Assembly: GCA_039680175.1 (NCBI GenBank)
Contig: JBDKTO010000089.1
Location: 1-64,000, forward strand
Source: Veillonellales bacterium
Lineage (GTDB): Bacteria; Bacillota; Negativicutes; JAAYSF01
DNA: 64,000 nucleotides
Reading direction: 5' to 3'
Shown: piece by piece, positions 39,239 to 47,673 of the stretch
Position numbering within the stretch: position 1 is the stretch's first letter
Layout: every line of letters begins with the position of its first letter
Program-made: the position numbers and the translations under genes
The notes under the pieces: model-generated
The model's database searches: none
What the model was told of the DNA's origin: nothing
What the model saw: only the letters and a program-made list of their open reading frames with translations

Positions 39239-40860
39239 AAATGCAGGATATGACGGTGACCGATTTACCGTGGAAGATAGAGTATCAGCCTGACCGATGT
39301 ACCATGTGCGGAAGTTGTGTGGCTGCCTGCAGTTTTGATGCCATAGAGGCGGCGATGGAACGCCGTTCCATTACCGTTTCTACCGGCTACCAGCCGTCGC
39401 CTACCCAAAAGCATATGGCGACACCGGTCATCAAGCAAAAAAGCCGTCTGGGAAATGTTTGCGTCGGCTGCGGCATGTGTGAAAAAGTTTGTCCCAATAA
39501 GGCGATCCGGCCGGTTCGCAATACGGATTCACGCTATAATTTACTGGCCCGAAACGGCGGCAATACAATTAAACGGGGCGGACGGACGAATCTAAATGCC
39601 GACCGTACCCTGGACCGCATCATTGTCGGCCGGATATCCCAAATGACCGACCCTTCCTTGGATTCGGTTCGTCACACCTTTGATATTTTGGCTCCCTTTG
39701 GCCGGGTTCTGCCGCCGAATGAGCTGCCTTTCGCCAGCGATGGACACAGCTTAAAGCTAACCCATGCCACGCCCCCGGTTAAGTGGATTTATCCGGTGAT
39801 TTTCAGCGATATGTCTATCGGCGCTTTATCCACCAGAGCCTGGGAGGCCATTGCTTTAGCCACCGCTTATTTGAACGAAAAGCATAATTTGCCGATTCGC
39901 ATGTGTTCCGGCGAGGGCGGTATGCCGGTAAAACTGCTGGAATCCGAACAACTTAAGTATATGATTATCCAAATTGCTTCCGGCCATTTCGGTTGGAACC
40001 GGATTATCAAGGCCATGCCCCGCATGAAGGTGGATCCGGCCGGAATATTAATCAAGATCGGCCAGGGCGCTAAACCGGGTGACGGCGGACTGCTGCCGGC
40101 AGCCAAGGTAGCTGAGCATGTCCAGGCTATCCGGGGTGTTCCTAAGGCCGATTTAATGTCACCGCCGAATCACCAGGGGTTATATTCTATTGAAGAATCG
40201 GTGCAAAAAATGTTTATGTCTATGAATGCCGCTTTTAAATTCCGGGTGCCCGTAGCGATTAAATGCGCCGCATCAGCTACTTCGGTTTCGGTATATAATA
40301 ATTTACTCCGTGATCCTTATAAAATTTGCGGCGGCTTTTTCATTGACGGTATTCAGGGCGGTACGGGAGCAGCCAATGAAATATCCCTTGACCATACAGG
40401 TCATCCTGTGGTTTCCAAGGCCAGGGAATGCTATTTGGCCGCAGTCAAGCAGGGTCGTCAGGGGCAAATTCCGCTGTGGGCCGGCGGCGGTATCGGTATG
40501 ACCGGCAATGCGGCGGCAGATGCTTTTAAAATTATCTGCCTGGGTGCCAACGGGGTGTTCATTGGCAAACTGCTAATTCAGCTTTGCGGCTGTATCGGCA
40601 ACGAACATGGCCGGTGCAATTCCTGTTCTACCGGCAAATGTCCGACCGGTATTTGTACTCAGGATCCACGGCTGGTGAAACGGCTGGATGTAGATAAAGC
40701 GGCACAGAATATTGTGGAATACATGCTGGCGCTGGATAGTGAAATGCGCAAGCTGATGGCGCCTATCGGCAATAGTTCGCTGCCGGTTGGCCGTTCGGAT
40801 GCCTTGGTTACCACAGATAAAGCAATCGCCGACAAACTGGGTATCCAGTATGTATGCTAA
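39226..40860 (+). CDS. glutamate synthase FMN/iron-sulfur catalytic subunit
   Basis: A 544-residue protein: N-terminal 4Fe-4S repeats (CTMCGSCVAAC...; CVGCGMCEKVC), then the FMN-binding TIM-barrel synthase domain (SGEGGMPVKLLES, GQGAKPGDGGLLPAAKVAEHV, GGTGAANEISLDHTGHPV) and a 3Fe-4S-like cysteine cluster (CNSCSTGKCPTGICTQ). It forms glutamate from 2-oxoglutarate and ammonia. RBS TTGGAGGT. Archaeal-type GltB middle domain. Confidence 0.92.
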   Translation: METVKMQDMTVTDLPWKIEYQPDRCTMCGSCVAACSFDAIEAAMERRSITVSTGYQPSPTQKHMATPVIKQKSRLGNVCVGCGMCEKVCPNKAIRPVRNTDSRYNLLARNGGNTIKRGGRTNLNADRTLDRIIVGRISQMTDPSLDSVRHTFDILAPFGRVLPPNELPFASDGHSLKLTHATPPVKWIYPVIFSDMSIGALSTRAWEAIALATAYLNEKHNLPIRMCSGEGGMPVKLLESEQLKYMIIQIASGHFGWNRIIKAMPRMKVDPAGILIKIGQGAKPGDGGLLPAAKVAEHVQAIRGVPKADLMSPPNHQGLYSIEESVQKMFMSMNAAFKFRVPVAIKCAASATSVSVYNNLLRDPYKICGGFFIDGIQGGTGAANEISLDHTGHPVVSKARECYLAAVKQGRQGQIPLWAGGGIGMTGNAAADAFKIICLGANGVFIGKLLIQLCGCIGNEHGRCNSCSTGKCPTGICTQDPRLVKRLDVDKAAQNIVEYMLALDSEMRKLMAPIGNSSLPVGRSDALVTTDKAIADKLGIQYVC

Positions 40861-40874
40861 GGGGGAATGGGCAA

Positions 40875-43184
40875 ATGTTTACGATAAGCACCATTGACGG
40901 TAATAACCGGATGTCGACCCAGGACCTGCTGCAGGCGATCAACAACGCTCTGGCGGCTGGGGAGACCGAATTTCGCATCGAGGGTTCAGGACAGCATGAT
41001 ATTGGCGGCCCTCTGTGGCATCCTGAAGGTAAAAATTTGAAGTTTTATGTAACCAATCCCGGTCAGCGGGTCGGTTCCATGTGCTTGGAAAATACGGAAA
41101 TCATTGTCGAGGGTTCAGCTCCTGCCGATGTAGGCTGGCTGAATGCAGGCGGTAAAATCGTCGTCAAGGGGGATGGCGGTGATACCACAGCCCACTGTGC
41201 TGCCGCTGGGACGATTTATGTCGGCGGCCGGGCCGGGACCCGGTCCGGTTCGCTGATGAAGCATGATCCTTTGTATGATCCGCCTGAATTCTGGGTTTTG
41301 AAGAACTGCGGCAGTTTTTCCTTTGAATTTATGTCCGGCGGTATTGCGGTAGTCTGCGGCTATGATTGCGAGGATTTTGAGTCGGTATTGGGTGACCGGT
41401 CTTGTGTCGGGATGGTCGGCGGAACGCTGTATTATCGGGGTGAGGCCAGTGGAATCTCAAAAAAGGATGCAAAAATTCTTTCTTTAGACGAAGCTGATAT
41501 TGCGTATATTGAAAGTCATATGGATGATTTTCTGGAATCCATTGAACAGCCTGAATTGCGGCAGGAACTGACACAATGGAGTGAGTGGCATAAAGTTGTG
41601 CCCCTTACTTATGAAGAGCGGCCGAAGAAAGCCAATACCGATATTTTATCTTTCCGTACGGAAAAGTGGGTACCGGGAGGAATTTTCAGCGATGTAGTCA
41701 AAGATGATCTGGGAGTAATCGGCCTAGTTGCTTCCGGCAAATACCGACAGCGTGTTCCCGTATGGGAAAACGCTAAATATGCGGCGCCGTGTGAATTTAA
41801 CTGTCCGGCGGGTATTCCCTCCCAGCAGCGGTTCAATCTGCTGCGGGAAGGAAAGATCGGGGAAGCCTACCGCCTTGTTTTAGAATATACTCCCTTTCCC
41901 GGTTCCGTATGCGGTGCCGTCTGCCCAAACCTATGCATGGAAGAATGTTCCCGTAAAAGCATGGATGAACCGGCTCAGATCGGTCTGTTAGGACGATATT
42001 CCGATGCTATTGTCCTGCCGGCGCCAACGGCGCGGACGGATAAAAAAATTGCAGTGATTGGCGGCGGGGCTGCCGGCCTAACGGCGGCGTGGGAACTGAG
42101 CCGCAAAGGACACCAAGTTACGGTTTATGAAGCAAATGATAAAATGGGCGGTAAGATGGAGCAGGTTATTCCCCGTTCCCGGCTGCCTCAGGCTACCCTG
42201 CGCAAGGAATTGCAGCGGATTGAAAATATGGGAGTTACTTTTAAACCCGGCACAAAGGTGGATGGAACCATGTTCCGGGAACTCCGGGAGAGTTATGATG
42301 CCGTGGTAGTAGCTGCCGGCAGCCATACTTCCCGGGTTATCAACTGGCCGGGCCACCAGCGGCTTGTTAAAGGTTTGGAATTCCTTAAAGCGGTGAACCG
42401 GGGCGAAAAACCATCGGTGGGGAAACGGGTAGTAGTCATCGGCTGCGGCAACTCCGGCATGGATGTGGCAGTCGGTGCCTACCAAATGGGGGCGGAGCAG
42501 GTTACCTGTATTGATGTGCAGAAACCCGCCGCATTTCCCAAGGAGATTGCCCATGTGGAAGAAATGGGCGGCAAGCTTTTATGGCCGGTTATGACCACGG
42601 AAGTTACGGCTGAAGGGGTGGTGACCCAAAGCGGAGAAATCATTCCGGCCGACACGGTCATTATCAGCATTGGCGAAATGCCGGATTTGGCTTTTCTGCC
42701 GGCGGATGTTGTCTTGCAGCGAGGCTGTCTCGTTCCCGATTCGGATTATCGTATTGCCGAAGGTGTGTACACCGCCGGCGACACCGTTAAGCCCGGCCGG
42801 CTGGTAGATGCCATTGCTGCCGGACGCAAAGCAGCGCTGGCCATTCATGCCGACTTGACAGGAGAAGCTTGTCAACAGCAAGGCAAAGCTAAAATAGCAG
42901 CCGAACGGCTGAGTACGGCCTATTTTAAGAAATGTCACAACTGTGATGTTCCCAAAGCCCGGGAGGATTACAACCGCTGTATCAGCTGCGGTACCTGCCG
43001 CGATTGTCATATGTGCTATAAATCCTGTCCGGAAAACGCTATCTCCCGTCAGATTAAAGCCGACGGAAGTTTCGAGTATGTTTCCGATCCGGAGAAGTGC
43101 ATTGGCTGCGGCATTTGCGCCGGCATCTGCCCCTGCGGCATTTGGACGATGGTTCCCAATGGGGAACCAATAGCTGTGGGATGA
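40875..43184 (+). CDS. GXGXG domain fused to NAD(P)H-dependent GltD-like oxidoreductase
   Basis: A 769-residue fusion: N-terminal GXGXG beta-helix of GltB (1-240), a GltD-type domain with iron-sulfur cysteines (CEFNCPAG, CGAVCPNLCMEEC), two dinucleotide-binding motifs (IAVIGGGAAGLTAAWELSRKG; VVVIGCGNSGMDVAVGA) and a C-terminal ferredoxin module (CISCGTCRDCHMCYKSC; CIGCGICAGICPCG). It feeds electrons to the synthase. ATG 40875 is favoured over ATG 40854 by AAGGGGG spacing. Last gene of the glt operon. Confidence 0.9.
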   Translation: MFTISTIDGNNRMSTQDLLQAINNALAAGETEFRIEGSGQHDIGGPLWHPEGKNLKFYVTNPGQRVGSMCLENTEIIVEGSAPADVGWLNAGGKIVVKGDGGDTTAHCAAAGTIYVGGRAGTRSGSLMKHDPLYDPPEFWVLKNCGSFSFEFMSGGIAVVCGYDCEDFESVLGDRSCVGMVGGTLYYRGEASGISKKDAKILSLDEADIAYIESHMDDFLESIEQPELRQELTQWSEWHKVVPLTYEERPKKANTDILSFRTEKWVPGGIFSDVVKDDLGVIGLVASGKYRQRVPVWENAKYAAPCEFNCPAGIPSQQRFNLLREGKIGEAYRLVLEYTPFPGSVCGAVCPNLCMEECSRKSMDEPAQIGLLGRYSDAIVLPAPTARTDKKIAVIGGGAAGLTAAWELSRKGHQVTVYEANDKMGGKMEQVIPRSRLPQATLRKELQRIENMGVTFKPGTKVDGTMFRELRESYDAVVVAAGSHTSRVINWPGHQRLVKGLEFLKAVNRGEKPSVGKRVVVIGCGNSGMDVAVGAYQMGAEQVTCIDVQKPAAFPKEIAHVEEMGGKLLWPVMTTEVTAEGVVTQSGEIIPADTVIISIGEMPDLAFLPADVVLQRGCLVPDSDYRIAEGVYTAGDTVKPGRLVDAIAAGRKAALAIHADLTGEACQQQGKAKIAAERLSTAYFKKCHNCDVPKAREDYNRCISCGTCRDCHMCYKSCPENAISRQIKADGSFEYVSDPEKCIGCGICAGICPCGIWTMVPNGEPIAVG

Positions 43185-43215
43185 CATAACTGGAAAAGTC
43201 CTCTTGTGTAAAGTA

Positions 43216-43244
43216 TTGACAGAAAGCCTGTTGTTTCCGATAAT
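43216..43244 (+). promoter_or_regulatory. sigma-A-type promoter after the glt operon
   Basis: TTGACA (43216-43221) and GATAAT (43239-43244) with 17-bp spacing, between the glt operon and the CDF gene. A second -10-like TATAAT lies at 43443-43448 just before the riboswitch. Confidence 0.6.
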
Positions 43245-43287
43245 AGGCTATAGATAAGACAAATTCAGCTGAAATACAGTCTCAATG

Positions 43288-43394
43288 AAGAGGGGCTGTC
43301 GCATTATAGAAAGATTCCACTATATATTGTGGTTGTATTTAAACAAAAATCACAATATGCGGTAGAAAAAATCTTAGTGCGATAGCCTCCTTTT
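43288..43394. repeat. MITE-like imperfect inverted repeat
   Basis: A 107-bp element whose ends pair as AAGAGGGGCTGTCGCATTA.. and the complement of ..GTGCGATAGCCTCCTT over about 43 bp each, with mismatches. The GGGGCTGTCGCA end resembles insertion-sequence termini. There is no transposase; no clear target duplication was seen. It may instead be a large hairpin of the glt 3' flank. Confidence 0.5.
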
Positions 43395-43454
43395 CTTGAT
43401 GAAAAATTTATAAAGATTTACACTAAAATCAGGGTATGCTAATATAATGAAATA

Positions 43455-43560
43455 AGGAACAAGGGACGGGTAAAACCCGGCAGCGGGTAGGCAGTATCTG
43501 CGGGATTTTTTGTGCTCGCAGGTGTTTTTTGCGTGATGCGCCTAACGGGGGGAACGTTTG
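43455..43560 (+). promoter_or_regulatory. probable NiCo (czcD) riboswitch with terminator
   Basis: The leader of the CDF gene contains G-rich repeated modules (GGGACGGGTA, GGCAGCGGGTAGGCAG, TATCTGCGGG) forming short stems CGGG/CCCG and GCAG/CTGC. The segment 43497-43530 can fold into a 9-bp stem (ATCTGCGGG / CTCGCAGGT) followed by TTTTTT, an intrinsic terminator that competes with the upstream GCAG/CTGC pairing. This matches the behaviour of the nickel/cobalt czcD riboswitch. Identification is from memory of the motif. Confidence 0.55.
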
Positions 43561-43576
43561 TGAAAGGGGTGTAGCC

Positions 43577-44500
43577 TTGAATCAGGCTAATAACATAGTA
43601 AAGCAGCGCACCGCACGCCTATCTGTTATGTCCAACACACTGTTGGTGCTTGCCAAGCTGGCGGTAGGAATGTATACGGGAGCTGTCAGTATTATTTCCG
43701 AAGCCGCTCACTCGGCAGTTGATCTGATTGCGGCGTTGGTTGCTTTTTATGCGGTAAAAAAATCCGGTCGGCCGCCGGATAAAAATCATGATTACGGGCA
43801 CGGAAAGATAGAGAATCTCTCAGGCGCCATTGAGGCTGTTCTTATTGTTTTGGCAGCAATCTGGATTGTGTATGAGGCGGCAGAAAAATTCACGGCGGCA
43901 AAACTGCCGGATTATCTGGGGGCCGGGCTCGGAGTAATGCTGGGGTCGATTGCGATTAATTATTGGGTATCCGGTAAACTGATGGCGGTAGCCCGGGTAA
44001 CTGGATCTCACGCTTTGGAGGCAGACGGACTGCATCTTAGGGCTGATATTTGGACTTCGGTAGGCGTATTATTCGGCCTGGGAATTATAAAATTGACAGG
44101 CTGGGCCTGGATTGATCCGGCGATTGCCATCGTAGTGGCGATGGTGGTATTTAAAGCTGGATATGGTATGAGTAAGAAGAGTTTGTACGAATTAACCGAT
44201 ATTAGTTTGCCGGAAGAAGAGGAAAATATAATTTCCGATATTGTGAACAGCCACAGCGAAGTCATTTCCTTTCATCAGCTGCGGACTCGCCGCTCGGGAA
44301 GCTACCGGTTGATTGATATGCATGTTATTTTGGATAAAAATATGCATCTGGATAAGGCTCATGCAGTCTGCGACCAACTGGAAGCGGAAATCGGGCAGCA
44401 ACTAGGTTCCTGCGATGTCGTGATTCACCTGGAACCCTGTGATTACCACAAAGAGCTGGGTTACTGCCCCCTGTCGCCGGAGAAGAATCAAAAAAATTGA
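43577..44500 (+). CDS. CDF-family metal cation exporter
   Basis: Cation diffusion facilitator: 307 aa from TTG 43577 (RBS AAAGGGG). Six membrane spans, with metal site A residues visible as HSAVD in TM2 and HLRAD in TM5 (HxxxD/HxxxD, the pattern of Zn/Co/Ni exporters), and a C-terminal cytoplasmic domain (HQLRTRRSGSYRLIDMHVILD). The neighbouring leader suggests control by Ni or Co. Confidence 0.9.
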   Translation: MNQANNIVKQRTARLSVMSNTLLVLAKLAVGMYTGAVSIISEAAHSAVDLIAALVAFYAVKKSGRPPDKNHDYGHGKIENLSGAIEAVLIVLAAIWIVYEAAEKFTAAKLPDYLGAGLGVMLGSIAINYWVSGKLMAVARVTGSHALEADGLHLRADIWTSVGVLFGLGIIKLTGWAWIDPAIAIVVAMVVFKAGYGMSKKSLYELTDISLPEEEENIISDIVNSHSEVISFHQLRTRRSGSYRLIDMHVILDKNMHLDKAHAVCDQLEAEIGQQLGSCDVVIHLEPCDYHKELGYCPLSPEKNQKN

Positions 44501-44535
44501 AAGCCGACTTGACACAGTAACCGTCAAGCCGGCTT
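44501..44535 (+). terminator. hairpin after the CDF gene
   Basis: Arms 44501-44513 and 44523-44535 (AAGCCGACTTGAC / GTCAAGCCGGCTT, one mismatch) directly follow the stop. There is no strong T-run. Confidence 0.6.
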
Positions 44536-44559
44536 CTATTAATGTGCTGTTGGCTATGA

Positions 44560-44580
44560 GCCAAGTGCCAAGTGCCAAGC
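44560..44580. repeat. heptamer tandem repeat GCCAAGT x3
   Basis: GCCAAGT, GCCAAGT, GCCAAGC in tandem between the CDF hairpin and the 3' end of the leftward gene at 44593. Like the repeat at 26224 it has a 7-bp unit and abuts the 3' end of a leftward gene. Confidence 0.75.
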
Positions 44581-44592
44581 GCCCCATCCCCC

Positions 44593-45150
44593 CTACTCGA
44601 TTTCTTTATTTACTTCGGTAAATAACTCGGCACCGGATTCGGCGATTAATTCGTCCAAGACTTCGTTTTCTTTTTGATGGATCGGTGGTTTAAAGCCATC
44701 GGTGTTAGTGGCGGAAGGGCTAGGCGGGTTAGGATGAGCTGAAGGGGCGGGGCTGAAGCAGGAAGTGTTGGAACGGCAGAGTTCCAGTACACGCCGGAGT
44801 ATTTCCAGTTCTACGATTTGTTCAGCAGTGTGGAAAGACGTGTCGGCGGCGGCAGAGCGGTTGGACAGAAGACGATAAAGGTCTACTGGGGCGCAGGTAA
44901 CGCTGAGGAAATCACTGCTAAAGGAAATTTTGCAGCATAGCAGTTCCAGCAAAATATCAATCAGGGCGCCGGCATGATCAAACCGGTCTACCGCCCTTTG
45001 AAAAATTTCGATCGGCACATCGGGGGTCCGGTGAATTTCTTCCGCTGCTCCGACTAAGAGACGATAAGAAGATACCAGGGAGGAAAAGTTAGGGACGATC
45101 GCAATGACGTCCGCTAAAATAGTGTTGATAATCGACAAAGTGAGGGCCAT
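44593..45150 (-). CDS. unrecognised protein, helical with Pro/Ser linker
   Basis: A 185-residue protein with a good ribosome-binding site (GGAGGTG) before ATG 45150. Residues 1-130 look helical (LSSYRLLVGAAEEIHRT, ALIDILLELLCC); 131-160 is a low-complexity Pro/Ser/Asn linker; the C-terminus is an acidic helix. No membrane span or signal peptide. It is divergent from mscS. I do not recognise a family. Confidence 0.65.
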   Translation of the reverse strand: MALTLSIINTILADVIAIVPNFSSLVSSYRLLVGAAEEIHRTPDVPIEIFQRAVDRFDHAGALIDILLELLCCKISFSSDFLSVTCAPVDLYRLLSNRSAAADTSFHTAEQIVELEILRRVLELCRSNTSCFSPAPSAHPNPPSPSATNTDGFKPPIHQKENEVLDELIAESGAELFTEVNKEIE

Positions 45151-45292
45151 AGCTTCACCTCCGCTATACTACCAGCAGTATATGCACAGGCGGTACATTT
45201 GGTTATCAGGCCGTGTTCATAAAAGAGGACTTTGGCGAGCAAAGTATAATTATAATCATATTAACGGAGACCGGAGAGGGGGGAGATCAGGA

Positions 45293-46117
45293 GTGATCAA
45301 TCTACTGACGCCGGATTTTTGGCTGGCGGCAGGCAACAGGATGCTGCGCGTTATTTTAATCATAGCGGGAGCCGGGCTTACCCTGCGCTTTTTCCGGCTG
45401 ATTGTCAGCAAAATGCTGATTCCCAATGTGAGCAGTACGGCCTTTTATTTGGAGGAAAAGCGGGCCCGGACATTAAGCCGGTTGCTGCAGAGCATGATTC
45501 GTTATGGAATTTACTTTGTTGCGATTGTCATGATTTTGCAGGAATTTCATGTGGATACAACATCAATCGTTGCCGGTGCCGGAATTTTGGGCCTGGCAGT
45601 TGGTGTAGGCGCCCAAAATCTCATTCGGGATGTTATTACCGGCTTTTTTATTATTTTGGAAGATCAATATGCAGTCGGCGACTATATTGCCTGCGGGGAT
45701 ATGGCGGGAACGGTAGAGGAGATCGGTTTTCGGGTTACTAAGCTGCGGGATGCCAACGGAATCCTGCATATTATTCCCCATGGCGGAATTTCCCGCGTCA
45801 GCAACTATACCCGTGGTCATATGCAGGCGGTGATCAATGTACCGGTAGCCTATGAGGCCGATATCGGCCAGGTGCTGAAACTCCTTAAGCAGGCGTGCGG
45901 CGAGATTGGCAAAACCTTGCCGGAAGTGTTGGAAACGCCGGAGGTGCTGGGAGTTGTCGATTTTCATTCCGGTGAAATCGTAGTGCGGATTATTGCGAAA
46001 ACGGCGCCTTTAAAACAGGTAAAGGTGGAAACGGCACTGCGGCAGAAGATTAAGCTGCTGTTTGATGATAATCACATTCCAGCCCCGGCGGAATCTATTG
46101 CCAGAATGGGCGGATAG
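45293..46117 (+). CDS. MscS-family small mechanosensitive channel
   Basis: A 274-residue channel from GTG 45293 (RBS GGGGGGAG). Three membrane spans are followed by the pore helix VAGAGILGLAVGVGAQNLIRDVITGFFIILEDQ and the beta domain (VGDYIACGDMAGTVEEIGFRVTKLRDANGILHIIPHG). It releases solutes under osmotic downshift. Lies before DUF951 and ychF, as mscS does in Bacillus. Confidence 0.93.
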   Translation: MINLLTPDFWLAAGNRMLRVILIIAGAGLTLRFFRLIVSKMLIPNVSSTAFYLEEKRARTLSRLLQSMIRYGIYFVAIVMILQEFHVDTTSIVAGAGILGLAVGVGAQNLIRDVITGFFIILEDQYAVGDYIACGDMAGTVEEIGFRVTKLRDANGILHIIPHGGISRVSNYTRGHMQAVINVPVAYEADIGQVLKLLKQACGEIGKTLPEVLETPEVLGVVDFHSGEIVVRIIAKTAPLKQVKVETALRQKIKLLFDDNHIPAPAESIARMGG

Positions 46118-46125
46118 GAGGAAAT

Positions 46126-46326
46126 ATGGAGTTTGTTCGTTATGAAGTTGGCGATATTGTGAAGATGAAAAAAAGTCATCCCTGTGGTTCCGATCGCTGG
46201 GAGATCCTGCGCACCGGCATTGATTTTGGCCTGAAGTGTCAGGGCTGCGGCCGCCGGGTCATGGTGCCCCGGCCAAAATTTGAAAAAGCGGTTAAGGCTA
46301 TTGTCGGCAAAGTAGGACAGGAATAG
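46126..46326 (+). CDS. DUF951 family protein
   Basis: A 66-residue protein with the DUF951 core (YEVGDIVKMKKSHPCGSDRWEILRTGIDFGLKCQGCGR) including a CxxC pair, between mscS and ychF as in Bacillus (yyzM). Function unknown. Confidence 0.9.
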   Translation: MEFVRYEVGDIVKMKKSHPCGSDRWEILRTGIDFGLKCQGCGRRVMVPRPKFEKAVKAIVGKVGQE

Positions 46327-46450
46327 CTGCGGCCGACACAGCGTCCTTCGTTGGCGGAAGCCCATTGAAATTAACCGGGGGATGCTCTACAATAAGAAAA
46401 GACATAAAGCGATTCGGGGGAAATACCATAAAGTAAGGTGGAATCAAACC

Positions 46451-47557
46451 ATGAGTACGAATTTGGAAGTGGGCATAGTCGGATTGCCCAATGTGGGTAA
46501 AAGTACGTTGTTTAATGCTATTACCAAGGCCGGTGCCGAAGCGGCCAACTATCCTTTTTGCACCATTGAACCCAATATCGGGGTGGTTGAGGTGCCGGAT
46601 GAGCGCCTTTGGAAACTAACGGAAATGTACAAGCCGAAAAAAACAACTCCGGCGGCCATGCGATTTGTCGATATTGCCGGTTTGGTCAAGGGGGCTTCTC
46701 AGGGAGAGGGTTTGGGCAATAAATTTTTGGCTCATATCCGACAGGTTGATGCGGTGGCTCAGGTTGTGCGCTGCTTTCAGGATGAGGATATTACTCATGT
46801 GGAAGGCGGACTGGATCCCTTGCGGGATATAGAGATTATCAATACCGAGCTGTGTCTAGCCGATCTGGAAACACTGGAAAAGCGGCTGGACCGCTGCCGG
46901 AAACTGCTAAAGACGAATGATAAAAAAATTCCGGCCGAACTGGCAGTGCTGGAGCGGATACAGGAAGTCCTGCAGCAGGCTCAGCCGGCTCGGCGGGTGG
47001 AGATTAGCGAAGTGGAGCAGGAGTTTATCACCGACCTCAACCTTATGACCTTAAAGCCGGTTTTATTTGTGGCCAATATCGGCGAGGACGAAGTCGCCAA
47101 TCCGGAGACCAATCCTTATGTAAAAAAGGTGCAGGAATATGCCGCTCAAGAAGGAGCGGAGGTCATCGCCGTTTCCGCCAAAGTCGAGTCGGAAATCGCT
47201 GAATTGCCGGAAGAGGATGCCCGGGAATTTCTGACCGAACTAGGACTGTCAGAATCTGGGCTGGACAAGTTGATCCGGGCCAGCTACAAGCTTCTCGGCT
47301 TGATGAATTTCTTTACCGCCGGCGAGGATGAAGTGCGGGCCTGGACTATTAAACGGGGAACGAAGGCACCTCGGGCTGCCGGAAAAATCCACACCGATAT
47401 TGAGCGCGGTTTTATCCGGGCCGAGATCGTGTCCTATAATGAGTTGATGGCTGCCGGCAGTCACAATGCCGCCAGAGAAAAAGGACAGGTTCGGCTGGAA
47501 GGCAAAGAATATATTATGCAGGACGGAGATGTAACCTATTTCCGGTTTAATGTATAA
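46451..47557 (+). CDS. ychF: redox-regulated ATPase YchF/EngD
   Basis: Obg-family P-loop protein that prefers ATP and binds ribosomes. From ATG 46451 (RBS AAGGTGG) it has 368 aa with [38 protein letters not shown] and a C-terminal TGS domain ([36 protein letters not shown]). Confidence 0.96.
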   Translation: MSTNLEVGIVGLPNVGKSTLFNAITKAGAEAANYPFCTIEPNIGVVEVPDERLWKLTEMYKPKKTTPAAMRFVDIAGLVKGASQGEGLGNKFLAHIRQVDAVAQVVRCFQDEDITHVEGGLDPLRDIEIINTELCLADLETLEKRLDRCRKLLKTNDKKIPAELAVLERIQEVLQQAQPARRVEISEVEQEFITDLNLMTLKPVLFVANIGEDEVANPETNPYVKKVQEYAAQEGAEVIAVSAKVESEIAELPEEDAREFLTELGLSESGLDKLIRASYKLLGLMNFFTAGEDEVRAWTIKRGTKAPRAAGKIHTDIERGFIRAEIVSYNELMAAGSHNAAREKGQVRLEGKEYIMQDGDVTYFRFNV

Positions 47558-47673
47558 CGACAAATAGATTGTTCAGCAGGAGGCTTGGCGCAGGTCAGGT
47601 CTTTTTCTCTACCCAAAATAACTGTCTTCTTGTATAATTATGGATAGGGCAGCAACCGGGGAGGAAGAATAGT

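Noticed and set aside
42579-43187. 202-codon antisense frame across the glutamate synthase oxidoreductase gene
   Set aside because: Mirror of a high-GC conserved coding sequence; the sense protein has all expected motifs.
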